The position numbers and the translations under genes were made by a program. The notes beneath the pieces were generated by a model. The model saw nothing but the letters and a program-made list of their open reading frames with translations. It ran no database searches and was not told where the DNA came from. 64,000 nucleotides of DNA from Pontederia crassipes. Taxonomy: Eukaryota > Streptophyta > Magnoliopsida > Commelinales > Pontederiaceae. The stretch is taken from the NCBI GenBank assembly GCA_030549335.1, contig CM060196.1, forward strand, positions 68,542,639 to 68,606,638, in the 5' to 3' direction. Within the stretch, counting starts at the first letter, position 1, and every line of letters starts with the position of its first letter. This document shows, one piece after another, positions 10,351-22,770 of this stretch.

Positions 10351-12965
10351 TTTTTTTTTCCAAAAGTTAAATATCATTAAGTTACTGAATTAACATCCTG
10401 GTACATAATGGTGAGGAGATTACGAGGAAGATCTCTCTCACATAGAAAATTGGTGTCATGAGTTACATCAAGATCTGTCAAAAAATCAGCTGCTCTATTG
10501 CAAGATCTATTACAATGTTGTATATGAAAATCATGAAAATCTTTGAATATGTCCCATATTGTCGACATAATATTCTGTAGTCTCCATGGAGTGCCCTGTT
10601 CTTTGGTGGTAATCTTGACAAGAATTTTCGAATCCACCTCCGCTATGACTTTAAGAACACCCAACCGCTTACAAGCCTCTAGTCCCTTCATTAGACCCCA
10701 ACTCTCCAATTCTAGTATATCATCCGCATTCCTCCTACAGCACCCTATAGTTAAAAAAGAGTTATTAGGGGCACGAACAATATAGCCCGCTCCCCTCGGC
10801 AAGGATGGATCCCGGAAGGATCCATCCGAGTTGAGCTTAACCCAACCAACCGTCGGGGGCTCCCACCTGACTCGCGCGGAGTCTTGGGGGTGATGTGCCT
10901 CAAGAACATGGGTGTAAATGTATTCATTGTGCGCAGCACGAGCTTGCTCTCAGACGCAAAGCATGGTTGCCCTTTTGGAACTAAAGTGGCAATCGTTTCT
11001 AGCCTTCCACAGCCCCCAAAGACAAAAAGCAAAAAGTGACAAAAAACTTCATTTTGATCTCCGGTCCAACGAACGACCTTCCTTGATCCAATCTCCCACA
11101 TGCCAAGAGTCCAAACAATCAAAATTGTAGTTTGTCTGTTGCTGAAAGATAATCCAAAGCTCATGGGAAACTAAACATTGGAAAAATAAATGGCAATTTG
11201 ATTCAACAGTTAAGCCACAAAAAGTGCAATCCGTATTGACAGAGTTATCAAAACAAAGAAATAAATCCTTGGTAGGAAGCCGATTATGCATTAATTTTCA
11301 TAAAAAGATCGAAATCTTATGGGGGACACGTATTTGCCACATAGAGTTCTAGCAGAACCCTCCAGATGCAAGGGTCGAGCAGCTTGGCCTGCACATGAAA
11401 TGATAGACAGATTTTGCATTAGCTCGGCCATGAGGATCAATCGTCCACACCCATGGTTCATCATTGGCAGTAGACACGGGCAGATGAATAGAGATAATTT
11501 GTGATACCAATTGCTTACCAAAGCAGGATTGAAGCATCTGAAGATTCCATGAATTGTTAGAAATAAGCATATCGACATTATGTTCTAAAGATAAAATTTC
11601 AACATTTATAAATGTAGGTTTCAGACCAAGGGGGATATCAGAAATCCAAGGATCCATCAGAATGCTAGTGTGTTTACCATCCCTAATCACTTTTGTGAAT
11701 CCAATTCTAATTCTTTGCTTTGCGTCCATAATTAGCTTCCACGACCAGGCAGTGTTTGGTTGATTACTTATGGATTCATTGTATGTGTGATCTAACCACA
11801 TATTCAGTTTTCCATATTTAGCTGTAACAAGATTGGCCCAAATACTGTTATCACATTTAAAAGATTCTGTACTCTTTTAGCTAATAGGGCAATACGAATG
11901 CTTTGTAAATTTTTAATACCTAAACCACATCAGCTTTGGGTAACTGGACAGTATTCCAATTCAGGAGATGCAGACCTCTCTTGTTTCCATTAACCTCCCA
12001 TAGGAAGCCTCTTGAGATCTTCTCAAGAGACTCCAACATTCCATTAGAGATATGTGTCGCCCCCATGGAGTACACAGGGATAGAATTTATAACTGAGTTG
12101 ATTAATGTGAGTCTACCTGTCTGATTGAGAGTGCATCTCTTCCACCCAGCAAGTTTAGAGGAGATCCTATCAATAAGGGCCCTTTGTTCACCAGATGGTA
12201 GTCTCTTGTAGGATATGGGAACTCCAAGATAAATGAATGGAAATTGCCCTAACTTGATTCCAAGGGTTTGTTTGATAAGATTTACTTTTCTAACATTCAT
12301 TTTGTTTTGGTTAATATACTTCAGACTTTTGGGGATTTAATCTCTGATTTGTCAACATGTTATAAAGCTGAAGGATCTTGTTAAAAATTATACAATTCTT
12401 TTTAGTGGCGGCAATACATATGAGTAGGTCATCAGCAAAAGCCAAGTGGCTCATATGGAAGTTCCCAACGGAGAAAGGTATGATGTTGCCCATTTGAACT
12501 TCATTGTTTAGCAAGGAGGAAAGGACTTGTGAAACTAGGATGAAAATGTATGGGGGAAAGAGGGTCCCCTTGCCGGACCCCCTGATTACTCTTGAAATTG
12601 TGAGATAACACCCCATTTATGCAGCATCTAAAATTTGGGGAGGTCACACACGTGAGTACCCAATGAATGAATTTAGGTGCAAAATTCATCATGTGAAATA
12701 CTGATTTAATCGCATACCAAGATACCCTAACAAAAGTCTTATCTATATCTGCCTTAATTAACATATTCTTCCTTCTACTCCTCCCCATGGAGTGTGCTAG
12801 TTCTTGTGCAATAAGTATATTATCCTGAATGAGTCTTTGTGCAACATAAGCAGAGCCGGGTCAATGAGATTTGGTAACATCAGTTTTAACCTATTTGCAA
12901 TAATTTTAGCAACTACCTTGTGGAATATTGGCTTGTTCTCAATAGGCTTGAAGTACTGATTTTGA
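10351..12965 (-). mobile_element. 5'-truncated LINE (L1-type) with RNase H domain
   Basis: This is a non-LTR retrotransposon ORF2 remnant read on the minus strand, broken by several frameshifts and stops. From 5' to 3' it holds an RT start (KPIENKPIFHKVVAKIIANRLK at about 12.95 kb), an RT core with IKADIDKTF, GVRQGDPLSP and AFADDLL motifs (12.79-12.38 kb), the YLGVPIS segment (12.30-11.92 kb), a zinc-binding RVT segment CTFCGLTVESNCHLFFQC (about 11.2 kb), and a terminal RNase H-like region (10.80-10.38 kb, ELESWGLMKGLEACKRLG...AEVDSKILV). It ends in a short poly(A), seen as a T run at 10351-10359. The endonuclease part is missing, as expected from 5' truncation. I could not find a convincing target-site duplication. 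Confidence 0.85.
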
Positions 12966-13280
12966 TCGAGTGCAACTCTTCCAAGTTAACAATAATATTC
13001 AAACCAACATTGAACATGGGTAAAACCCCAACTCCACAAAATGTCAGAGAACAACATATATGTTGCCGAAGTTGCATATAGAAAGAATGTAACATGCAGC
13101 ATGTTCATACAACTTTGTGCTTCAATACTCTCCCTTGCAAGTCATCAATGGCATGGAAGTAGGCAAATCTCCAGGATTCCTTCATGTATAAAGTACCAAT
13201 AAAAATCCAAAATCCTATCGTAAATCCCAGTACCTGACTGAGATATAACCATATACTTTCATCCATCTCTTTCTGCCTAT

Positions 13281-14748
13281 CACTACTAGAAAAACGCTGA
13301 TTACCGACGGTCCGGACCGTCGGTAATCAGCCCGAAAACCATCAGTAATACAATTACCGACGGTTTTTCAGTCGGAATCGATCCGTCGAAAAAATGCTCG
13401 TCGCAAACGGATTTGCAACGGTTGAAAAAAATTCGTCGAAAATATCGACGATTCTGGCCGTCGGAACAGTCCCCGGCGGTTCGACCCGTCGAAATTTTTT
13501 GATGGTTGCAACCGCCGGAAAAGTCCCAGGCGGTTCGAACCGTCGAAATTTCTAACGATTGCAACCACCGGAAAAGGCCGACGGTCCGAACCGTCGAAAT
13601 TTCCGACGGTTGCAACCGCCGGAAAAGGCCGGCGGTTCGAGCCGTCGCAACTTTTCGACGGTCGCAACTGTCGAAACTTTGGACGGGCGTCGCAATCGTC
13701 GATCTTTTGACGATCGCAACCGTCGGCCGTCGGGCGTTCGGATCCGGCCTCCAGCGGCCGGATCCGGCCGCCAGTCGGCCGATCGGCCGTTGGGGGCCGG
13801 ATCCGAACAGCCACGGCCGGATCCGGCCGACAGCGGCCTTTGGCCGGAGAGAGAGATGTCGGCACGGAGCGGGAGAGAGAAAGAGAGAGAGATACGCCGG
13901 CGCGGAAGAAGGTCGCCGGTGCGGAAGAGGGTCGCTGGCGTCCGGCGAGGGAGAGGGTGCTCGCGACCGGGAGAGAGAGAGGAGAGGAGGGAGAGAGAGA
14001 GGAGTGGAGGGAGGAGGGAGAGAGAGAAGAGGGAGGAGGAATATATATAAAGGGAAAAAGTGGAAAGAAAGCGAAAAAAGGGAAAAAAAAGTGGGATAAC
14101 GAAATTTTAATTACCGACGGTTTCGACCGTCGAAAACGTAAATATTAAATATTTTTATAATTACCGACGGTTGTGACCGTCGAAAATATATTTAGTTATA
14201 TATAATATTTATTTTTTATTTTACCGACGGTTTGAACCGTCGGTAATTGCGACGGTTTGGACCGTCGCTAGTTATATTAATAAAATACTCTTTATATGAT
14301 ATTATTAAACATTTACCGACGGTTACGACCTTCGGAAATTGCGGCGGATTTTACGACTGATGGATATCCGTCGGAAATATTGACGTTCCTAAGCGTCAAA
14401 AAATTAAATAATAATATAATTAATTTTTTTATTTCCGACGGTCGTGACCGTCGGAAAATCCGTCGAAAAAATTTAATAATAATATAAAAAATACATAATT
14501 TAATTTTTTTATTTCCGACGGTCGTAACCATCGAAAAAGTCGTCGAAAATTGCGACGGATGGATATCCGTCGGAAGTATCGACGTTCCTAATCGTCAAAA
14601 AATTAAATAATAATATAAATTATTTTCTACGGTCATAACCGTCGAAAAATCCGTCGGAAACGAAATCGTCGAAAAATCTGTCGCAAATTACGACGAATTT
14701 AGAACCGTCGAAAATTATCCGTCGGAAAATCGCGATTTTCTTGTATTG
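13281..14748. mobile_element. Non-autonomous CACTA transposon with TSD TAT
   Basis: The left terminus is CACTACTAGAAAAACGC and the right terminus, reverse-complemented, is CAATACAAGAAAATCGC. These are CACTA-type TIRs with one changed base at the right tip. The trinucleotide TAT flanks both sides (13278-13280 and 14749-14751), the 3-bp duplication expected for CACTA elements. Both subterminal regions are filled with direct and inverted CCGACGGT / ACCGTCGG motifs, the likely transposase-binding arrays. The centre (about 13.7-14.05 kb) is GC- and then GA-rich. No transposase is encoded; the open frames here are low-complexity. Confidence 0.88.
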
Positions 14749-15018
14749 TATGACCATTAGACGTCACATAATCATCTGCACACATCTTAGTTAACGGAGG
14801 ACCACATAGTCCATCATTGCCACTGTATATCGATGGATCGTTAAATGTTTGCAGTTGGGAACCAGACGGTATTCTTCCTGATAAGTTGTTATCATATAAG
14901 TTTAACAAAGCCAACATAGTTAAGCTTGTTATGCTTGAAGGTATGGTGCCCGAAAGGTGATTCGACGACAAATCAAAAGCCATTCCAACCATTTTAAGTT
15001 ATCAAGCCTTTCTGAAAT

Positions 15019-15374
15019 TGTTGGACATTACGCCCAAATGGGCCTTTGACCAACATACAGTGGGTTGTGGATGTGCATGCACCAGCCCATGCTCATGCAG
15101 TTGCTACACTGCACTTTGGTGCAGTTTACGTGAATTGCACCTTATCCCTATAGAAGAGAATGGTGCCATACATGTTCGGCCATGTGAGAAGTATGCAACG
15201 GCCCAACAGTCCGACAATCAGCAGCTCTCCTATACAAGTCCGGGTGACTGTGACATGATTTCGACGTTTGAGGTTGTTGTGAACAAATATTCTTTTTTTT
15301 TTGTGATTGAGTTTCTCTTTCTTTCGCTACGAGATATTTTGAAATATTTTTATTTATTTACACTAATTCCTTCA
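15019..15374 (+). repeat. 5' LTR of the element in RLP copy 3
   Basis: The left terminal repeat starts TGTTGG and ends TTCCTTCA. It is directly repeated at 21340-21718. Confidence 0.75.
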
Positions 15375-18300
15375 ATTAGTATAAGAGCCGAACAAACTTT
15401 TCTCGTTATGATTTTATATTGTACAAATTAAATTGTGCAAATGTTTTTTTTTTTTTTGCTTGCTGCGAGTCAAAGTGGGTTGCACTGTTGGCTTGAAGTG
15501 GCATGCGTGAAGGCGCGTCCTTTACGTGATGATAACTATGCGTCCTTTACGTTTTCTAAAAATGTATGATATGTCTGTATGACATAAATATATGCATTTT
15601 CGCTATTATGCATTTTCATATGCCATGATAAATATATATATATATATATGAAAATTAGATAATTTTTAATTTATTAACATTCTTAAGTTAGAAAATTACG
15701 AGCAATTTTCTGAAAGTTCCAGAACATTTAATATGAATTTATGCATGTGTTTTTGCACTATTATGCCATGATATTATGTGTAATTGTAATTTATGGAAAT
15801 TGTTTTTTTATAAAGGATGTGATCATGTAATGTTAATAAGAAATTTTTTAGAATAAATTTTCTGAAAATTGTATCACATTGTTTTATACATATTATGCAT
15901 AGTTATTACTACATGAAATAGTCATATTATTTTGTCATACATTATATATGATTATGAATTTAACTAAAATTCTTTCATATATGTTATTATATGATATCTT
16001 TTTTAAGTGTAGTATGTCACATTTAAATTGAATTTCCATATGAATTGAATATTCATGCACATAAGTATATAAGTTGACATGATAATAAAAATTTTCACAT
16101 TATTAGTTCATTATGTAACTTGAACTATATGAAAGAATATGTGCACAATAAAATTTTTGTTACATATTAGGCATAATATGTGTTATGTGAATTTGTGAGT
16201 AATTAATTCACAAAGTTATATTAAGTTATGCACAAATTATTTTTTGTCACATTTTTCATATGAAATATGCACACTATTTATAATAAATTGATTTTCTCTA
16301 TGACAAGAAACATATGCATATATGTTTATCTTTACACATGAAATGAATTGCATAATTTTATATAATGAAAATATGATATGAATTTATGTACATGATTGAG
16401 ACTTATGTGATATAAGTATAAAATTAGACATGTGATAATAATTATGTGATTATTTGTATGTCTATTATCATGCTTATGTTAATTATATGACCTGGGACAA
16501 ATCATATTCATTTATATGTAAATGAATTGTATGATTATTTGCGTGCATAATATACATTCATATATGTGATTTATACAATATTTGCTTTGAATGCATAAAA
16601 TTTGTGAATTATAAATGTGACATGTTTCATAAAAGTTAGAATATTGGTTTTGACATTATGAAACATAGGTAGTCCAAATAGAACTAAGGCATCTAATTTG
16701 TATGATGATCATGATAATATTTTTTGTTGAGTGGTACATGACATGTGCATGTCTAAGAAAGTACTGAAAAGATGTTGTTAGTGGTACATTCTTTTCCTGT
16801 GGACTTACATGGTGTATTATTAACGCAGTCTCCAAGAATTATTGTGTTTACATGACATGATGATATTTTTTCGATTTTGTGGCGATGAGACGAAGGGGTG
16901 ATAATTTTCTAATTGGCACCTTGCAAATGCAAGGAAGAGCTCCTATCACAAAATCCTAATTGTCCTGGCCAAATTTTTTGAAAATGATATGTTAATCACA
17001 TCATATATTTTTTAGATAATTTTGAATGTTTGTTTTTCAAAATGATTTGAATAGTATACTTTGATGCAATATATTATTTTTAATGAATGATAATTATTTT
17101 TTTGGATAATGAGAGATGAGTGGGAACATAGCGACCATCCGGATGTCATTGCCTTAAAAATATTATTATATCATTATTTATTAATAAATGCGATAAGAAG
17201 ACATGCAAAAGCTAACTCATTTTCATTACGTATATTTGGCCATACATAAATGACGTAAAAAGGAGTCTTTGCTATATGACAAAGTCAAAAGAAATATGTA
17301 AAAAATAACGCATGACAATAAAGATGACATATGTCGAGCACGATCACTATCACGATTCTCACGATCTTGATATAATGAAATCATCAATAAAATAATAACT
17401 CCTACATAAGTTTTTCTTTAACAGATATGTTATATATATGTATGTGATGATAGACTTGACGATTGAGTTAGAGAATCTTGGTCATATTTTTAGAATGACC
17501 ACGTGATAGTTACTTATTTGTAATAAGTATAGTAAGCTTGCACACATATTTAATGTTTAGGGAAAATAGTAAATATTTTGACATTTATTTGAAGAACGTG
17601 TATCGTCTTCAACTATGACATATGTTGTCCATGTCAAAATAAGAAAATTGCTGCAAGTTTTCGATAGCAATCATAGTCCAGTGAATAATGTATAGATACT
17701 TTTAAGGGCTAACGTTATTCATATCGATGTGAGAAGCATGATGGCAAGTTTATATATGCAAAACAATGTGCTACACTTGTAGCAAATACGATAATTTTCG
17801 CTCGTGTTGCACTGAGTCAAAAAATGTTGATGTAATCGATAGTTTTGTTTAATGATAATGTTGTTTCGTTGTTGAAACTCGTCCTTCGTGGACTGCATAT
17901 TCTTAAAGCATCTTATCATGCAATTAAAGAATAATAAATTCTTTATATGACTTAGCCTCGAAGCCAAAGGATATAATTGGAAACAACATGAAAGTGGGAG
18001 TTAAAAATGATTTATGACATGCAAAATTTTCTTTTGCAATAGATGAATCTTTTTACCTCATTGTCCTATTATACTACTATTTTAAAGTGGATAAGTGTAT
18101 AATATCTAGATTTGATATTTTTGAACACGTGTAGCTGTATATTCACATTTATCATTAAATTTCGTATGTAATGAAATTTCTTTATGAGAATTTTTTTGAA
18201 AAATAATTTTCTACGTCTTGATTACTTTAAGTATTCAAATTGATTATTTATGTCATATGTGACATAAATAAATGCCAAAAGTCTTGGCTAGTCAATTTGT

Positions 18301-21300
18301 GACATTTTTTTAGGCAATGTAAATATAGACTATTTTGATAAATATATATTTTCTAGTTAAAGTTATTTTTGCCTACTTTTGTGACAATGTCTAATTGACA
18401 AGAAAATAAGAAAATCGTTTATGAATAGAAAATTACAATAATCCATTTGTATTGAATATCTAGAGTTCTATATGGTTTCTTTCATCATATTTTCGCATTT
18501 ATCATACATATGATTTATCTAAGTTGGTAACATGAATTATTTTATACATATTCATGAACTTAGATGGATATTCAATTATGATCGCAAGATTAATGCCTTG
18601 CTGACTAAATTGATCATGCGACATGGTTGAGACTTATTCAGATAGTCTAGTGATGAAAATGATATACGACTAAGTATATTATGCACTTATAAGTATTGTG
18701 AATATGATGAAACTATGATCTATTTGACTGTGTAGTGCAAATAAATTTCCAAAGTTATATTTGGAATGCTATTATTAATGCTGCCTAAATGTTACTGAAA
18801 TATCAAGTAAAGATTTGACATTCATGTATATATTTTTTTGGTTGAACGAGATTAAGTAACATTTTCACTTTAGAAGTTGAAGATTCACAGTCAACTCACA
18901 ATTAATGTTCATTTATTGAAACATATGAGTTGTGTTTCACATTATCAATGTCGAATGATTATATGAAATGAACATGAGCCTAAAATAAGTGATGAACGTT
19001 CTCTCGGTCTAAATAAAGAAAATGGATTAAAGCAAAGACTTAGAGTCTAAATAAGAAAATCAAGTCAAGGACTTGTTAAATCATCCGTGCTGAAAGGCAA
19101 ACGTTTGAAATAAGTCGATATGGATGATAAGAGATTTAAAAGTGACGAAAAGCAACAGTCACAAAAGAAGTGCTGACTAAATAGAAATTATTATATTTTT
19201 CTCTTGTTCGTCAAAAGTCTAGCTATTACTTTTCACATGTGAATTAGATGAAAATTACATAGAGCTATTTGTATGCTCCATTATAAAAGTATTGAGCGTA
19301 ATATGTAGTTTACGATAATCTATTTATGGATTCAGTATTCATCTAAATAATTGTATAAGTATCATTATGAGAGTACCCATTTGTTATGGACAAAGATGTC
19401 GTCATGACATTATTTGTGAAATAATTTTGTGTATAGCTAGAAGTAATAAAAGATTTCTTCTTTTAATGAAGAATTTAATGTCTTTCTATTAATGACATAG
19501 GTGAGACAGTTATTCACACCGGCTGTGAAATTTAAATAAGAATTGTTCAAGTAAATTTATTATTTTGTAACAAGAGCCGTCGATCGTAAAGACGAATTGA
19601 CCATTCTACGGAGAATTGTAAATCCAATTATACTCTTATTACAAGAGATAAATTTAAATCTCATAAATATTTTCTAAGACTCTATGAGTAACAAAAGAAA
19701 ATGTCCTTTTGTAGATATGATCAGTGATCAGACATGCACAATAAGTTGAACAGTCTAATATTTGTGTCAATGGTCAAATGAAATTTTTTACTTATTTATA
19801 CAGGGCGCCTATATTGGATGGCGATTAAGAGAATAATGAGACACCTTAGGGGACTCTCGTTTTGTGCTATGATGGAGATTGAGTTATAGATTTGCTTAAT
19901 AAAATAGACGGCTATTAAGAGGACGATATTAACAAGCAAAAGTTTATTTCCAATTATGTTTTTATGTTATAGAATGACATATTGTAAAGTTTAGGTAAAG
20001 CAAAACTACATATAAAGTAGTCAACTATGAAAATTGAATTTGTGTTATACTCAATGATAGTATGTCTCTGGTTAAGTAAATTATTTTACTCATGTATTGA
20101 CAATGGTCAAGTATGCCTTTTGTTGCAATATGTATGTCAATATTGCTTGATAAAAAGGATGAACCATTCTAAGGGAAAACACATTTATGTCTATTATATC
20201 TTGACAATGTGAAGAAGATACGGTTGATGAATACACATGTAAGTATGTGATACTTACTAAACATACTTAACTGACGCATTTATATACGCACAACTTATGT
20301 GATGGTGTATTCTAAATCTTCTTACGATGAATAAAAATATGTTAATTTTATTCTAGAGTTAGTTGATTATTTTGATAATGCATGTAGAGTATATCAAATC
20401 TGACACGAGATTATCAGTCACACGGATAATCACCTCGGCGCTTAGTGTATAGCGAACAGAGATAAAATGTTTTAGATCCAAGTATATGATCTAAGATCGC
20501 CCTGATATATTCAGGAGGATGAAAGCGTTTATATATAACTCTATGTAGCATGATAAGAAAAGTCAGATGTGATATCCCAGCCTATGCGATGTTATGAGTT
20601 TATGGCATACGCTCCTTATGTGGGAGTCTCCACCGCAATACTTGGTCATGTACCTTGTATGCTAAGTTAACCTAAGACTTGACGAATACTTTATAGTTTT
20701 TTGTCAGAGTGTGTCTTTAAGGACTGAACAAGTCTGGAGATTGCCCTTAGACTCTTGATTATTTCAAGGTATTTTGTTAGTGTTGCTACTTTAGCGAAGT
20801 ACTCAAAGGCTAAAATTATATGCGTCCGTCGAGTCACGACTAGGAAAGCAGTTGACTTAGAACTGAGAAATATGAGGACGAGAGAAAAATTCACTAGTGT
20901 TGCATGGTATTTGTGATGCAATTGGCCAAATACGTAAGCAGACAAATACGAAGAAATCGTCTGAAGTGTGCAAGCAAGGTGTTTCTAAGGCAAAGAGAGT
21001 AACATGAATATTTGAACGACTATGTATTATTAATAAATCATAGTATTAGCTCAAATGATAGTTGAGTTGCAATACAACGATAATGCGTTATAGCATGCGC
21101 TCAACATTGATTGAGCAGTTATGTGGTCATAACTTTGGCTCTCAAATTGATCGAGCAACTATGTATCCCTAATAGGTTATAATATATGCACTCAAGTGGT
21201 TGAGTAACTATGTATTCCTAACATGTCATAATTCTCCCTTTAGTTGTGGATGTACTCGTGAGTCGCAAGATCCATTTACCATAATAGAAATTTACTGGAA

Positions 21301-21339
21301 TCAAATATGGGTAATGGCCCATCAGTGCGAGTGGGAGAT

Positions 21340-21718
21340 TGCCCAAATGGGCCTTTGGCTGACAAAGTGGGTTGTGGATGTGCATGCACCAACCCATGCG
21401 CATGCAGTTGCTACAACTACACTTGGGTGTAGTTTACGTGAATTACACCTCATCCCTATAAAAGGGAATGGTGCCATGCATGTTCGGCCATGTGAGAAGT
21501 ATGCAACAGTTCGACAATCAGCAGTGCTCCTATACAAGTCCGAGTGACTGCCACAGGATTTCGACGTTCGAGGTTCTTGGGTTGTGAACACGTGTTATCC
21601 TTCCTTGTGATTGAGTTCCCGAAATGAGTCTGAAACAACGTAGAAAAGTTTCCGGCGATCCATTCTTCCATTGCGAGGTATTCCGAAATATCTCTATTTA
21701 TTTGTACCAATTCCTTCA
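21340..21718 (+). repeat. 3' LTR of the element in RLP copy 3
   Basis: The right terminal repeat ends CAATTCCTTCA before the flank AGAAT. Its first ~13 bases are missing relative to the 5' LTR. Just inside, at about 21040-21230, a roughly 60-base phrase (TTGAGCAACTATGTATTCC-like) recurs about three times. Confidence 0.7.
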
Positions 21719-21823
21719 AGAATAGAACCACTAAGATTGTTTCGTGATAAATTTAGAAATTTCAGAGCTGAAAGATCTAGTATCTCATTTGGGATCTCAG
21801 CTATGAGATGATTGCCAGACGCG

Positions 21824-22496
21824 CGAGAGAGAGGGAGGGCGACCGCTCCCCTCTGGTCGAGCTCGCCGGAGGTCAACCAGAGGGGGGCGGTCGCCCCCTC
21901 CCTCTCTCTCCCGCACAGCGAGCATGCACGGAAGAGAGAGGGAGGGGGTGACCGCCCCCTCTTGTTGAGATCCGACAAGCTCAACCAGAGGAGGGCAACC
22001 CTCTCTCTCTTGCGCGTGCGGGAGAGAGAGGGAGGGGGTTCCTTCTCTCTCCTGCATGGCGAGAGAGAGGGAGGGGGGCGACCGCCCCCCTCTGGTCGAG
22101 CTCCGATCGCACCCTCCCTCTCTCTCCCGCACGGAGAGAGAGAGGGAGGGGGCGACGGCCCCCACTGGCCGGAACTCGGCCAGAGGGGGCGGTCTCCCCC
22201 TCCTCCTCTCTCCCGCAGCTCACTTTTTTTATTTTTTATTTTTTAATAACATGGATAACTTTATATATTTTTATTATTTTTTAAATTTTTTATAATGGCA
22301 TGGATGACTTAAGCTGACGTGGATGAGAGAGAAAGTCGGTCACATAAGCAAGGCAACCGAAAAACCTAAGATCACCGGTCAGGAGGACTAAGCGTGCAAA
22401 AAAATGAAAGATTGAGGAGGTTCTGGTTATAAATTAAAGTTGAGGGACCAATTAAAAATTGACTCAAAGTTGGGGGTTCATTCGTGTAATTTACCC
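21824..22496. mobile_element. Truncated relative of the foldback MULE
   Basis: The right end (about 22290-22496) matches the right TIR of the 7620-8760 element, with GATCACCGGTCAGGAGGACT and TTCATTCGTGTAATTTACCC landmarks. Inside is a GA/CT-rich, self-complementary block (21830-22215) built of GAGAGAGAGGGAGGGGGCG / CGCCCCCTC repeats with GGTCGAGCTC motifs. No left TIR or matching TSD is present; the block abuts the RLP copy 3 relic directly. This indicates a deletion that removed the left end and the 5' part of that gene. Confidence 0.65.
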
Positions 22497-22770
22497 TAAT
22501 ATTTGGACGTCATGGGCAATTTGAATGCTTGTGAAATTTGGATTTGGTGGGAGCCTCCTTCTCATCTTTGCACTAAGTTTAACGTGGATAACTCTTTTCT
22601 TGGCGTTAATTTGTAGGGGGAAGCAGGATTTATTCTCCAATCTTACTTTGATGACTTTTCATAGCAGGTGCGCCGAAGCGTTTCGTGAATTTTGTGCTTG
22701 AGCCGGAAGCTTGAGACATTTTAGCTAGAATCATGAAATGTATTGAGATGAGATTTGCTTCGATACTCAT

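Larger units (their letters stand above)
15019..21718 (+). mobile_element. Degraded LTR retrotransposon inserted in RLP copy 3
   Basis: The 5' LTR is 15019-15374 (starts TGTTGGACATTACGCCCAAA, ends CCTTCA). The 3' LTR is about 21340-21718 and lacks the first ~13 bases. They share the AAATGGGCCTTTG, GGTGCCATACATG/GGTGCCATGCATG, GTTCGGCCATGTGAGAAGTA and ATTTCGACGTT landmarks with clear divergence. A primer-binding-like site (ATTAGTATAAGAGCCGAAC, close to the tRNA-iMet complement TGGTATCAGAGC) follows the 5' LTR, and a short purine stretch (GTGGGAGA) precedes the 3' LTR. The flanks are GAAAT (15014-15018) and AGAAT (21719-21723), each one change from GGAAT, the sequence of copy 2 at the same place. 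The internal 6 kb is AT-rich and full of stops. I could not recognise gag or pol, so Copia or Gypsy affiliation is open, although the PBS style fits Copia. Confidence 0.75.
13105..21823 (-). pseudogene. LRR receptor-like protein, copy 3, split by two transposons
   Basis: Three minus-strand pieces in the order expected for one gene are recognisable. 13105-13280 encodes the transmembrane helix and cytoplasmic tail, ending in DLQGRVLKHKVV and a stop. 14749-15018 encodes the last LRRs and the cap (SGRIPSGSQLQTF...NDGLCGPPLTK). 21719-21823 encodes two more LRRs (AEIPNEILDLSALKFLNLSRNNLSGSI). The first gap is a CACTA element, the second an LTR retrotransposon. Comparison with copy 2 shows that the pieces abut once the inserts and one TSD copy are removed. 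The N-terminal part is missing: the sequence stops at 21823 against the truncated MULE-like block. The gene is dead, and its 3' flank still matches that of copies 1 and 2. Confidence 0.85.

Noticed and set aside
13301..14148. Several open frames on both strands of 60-200 codons
   Set aside because: They lie in the repetitive CCGACGG and GA-rich body of the CACTA element, read as Arg/Ser-rich repeats and overlap in many frames.
13300..14700. Regularly recurring CCGACGGT...ACCGTCGG motifs resembling an array
   Set aside because: Orientation alternates and spacing is irregular. They are subterminal repeats of a CACTA element, and CRISPR arrays do not occur in plant nuclear DNA.
15375..21339. 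Search for gag-pol in the 6-kb interior of the LTR element
   Set aside because: All frames are short and AT-rich, and no RT, integrase or protease motif could be read, so no coding feature is claimed.
21694..22295. Overlapping frames of 80-144 codons on both strands
   Set aside because: They are translations of the GAGAGAGGGAGG repeats; the amino-acid composition is low-complexity in every frame.
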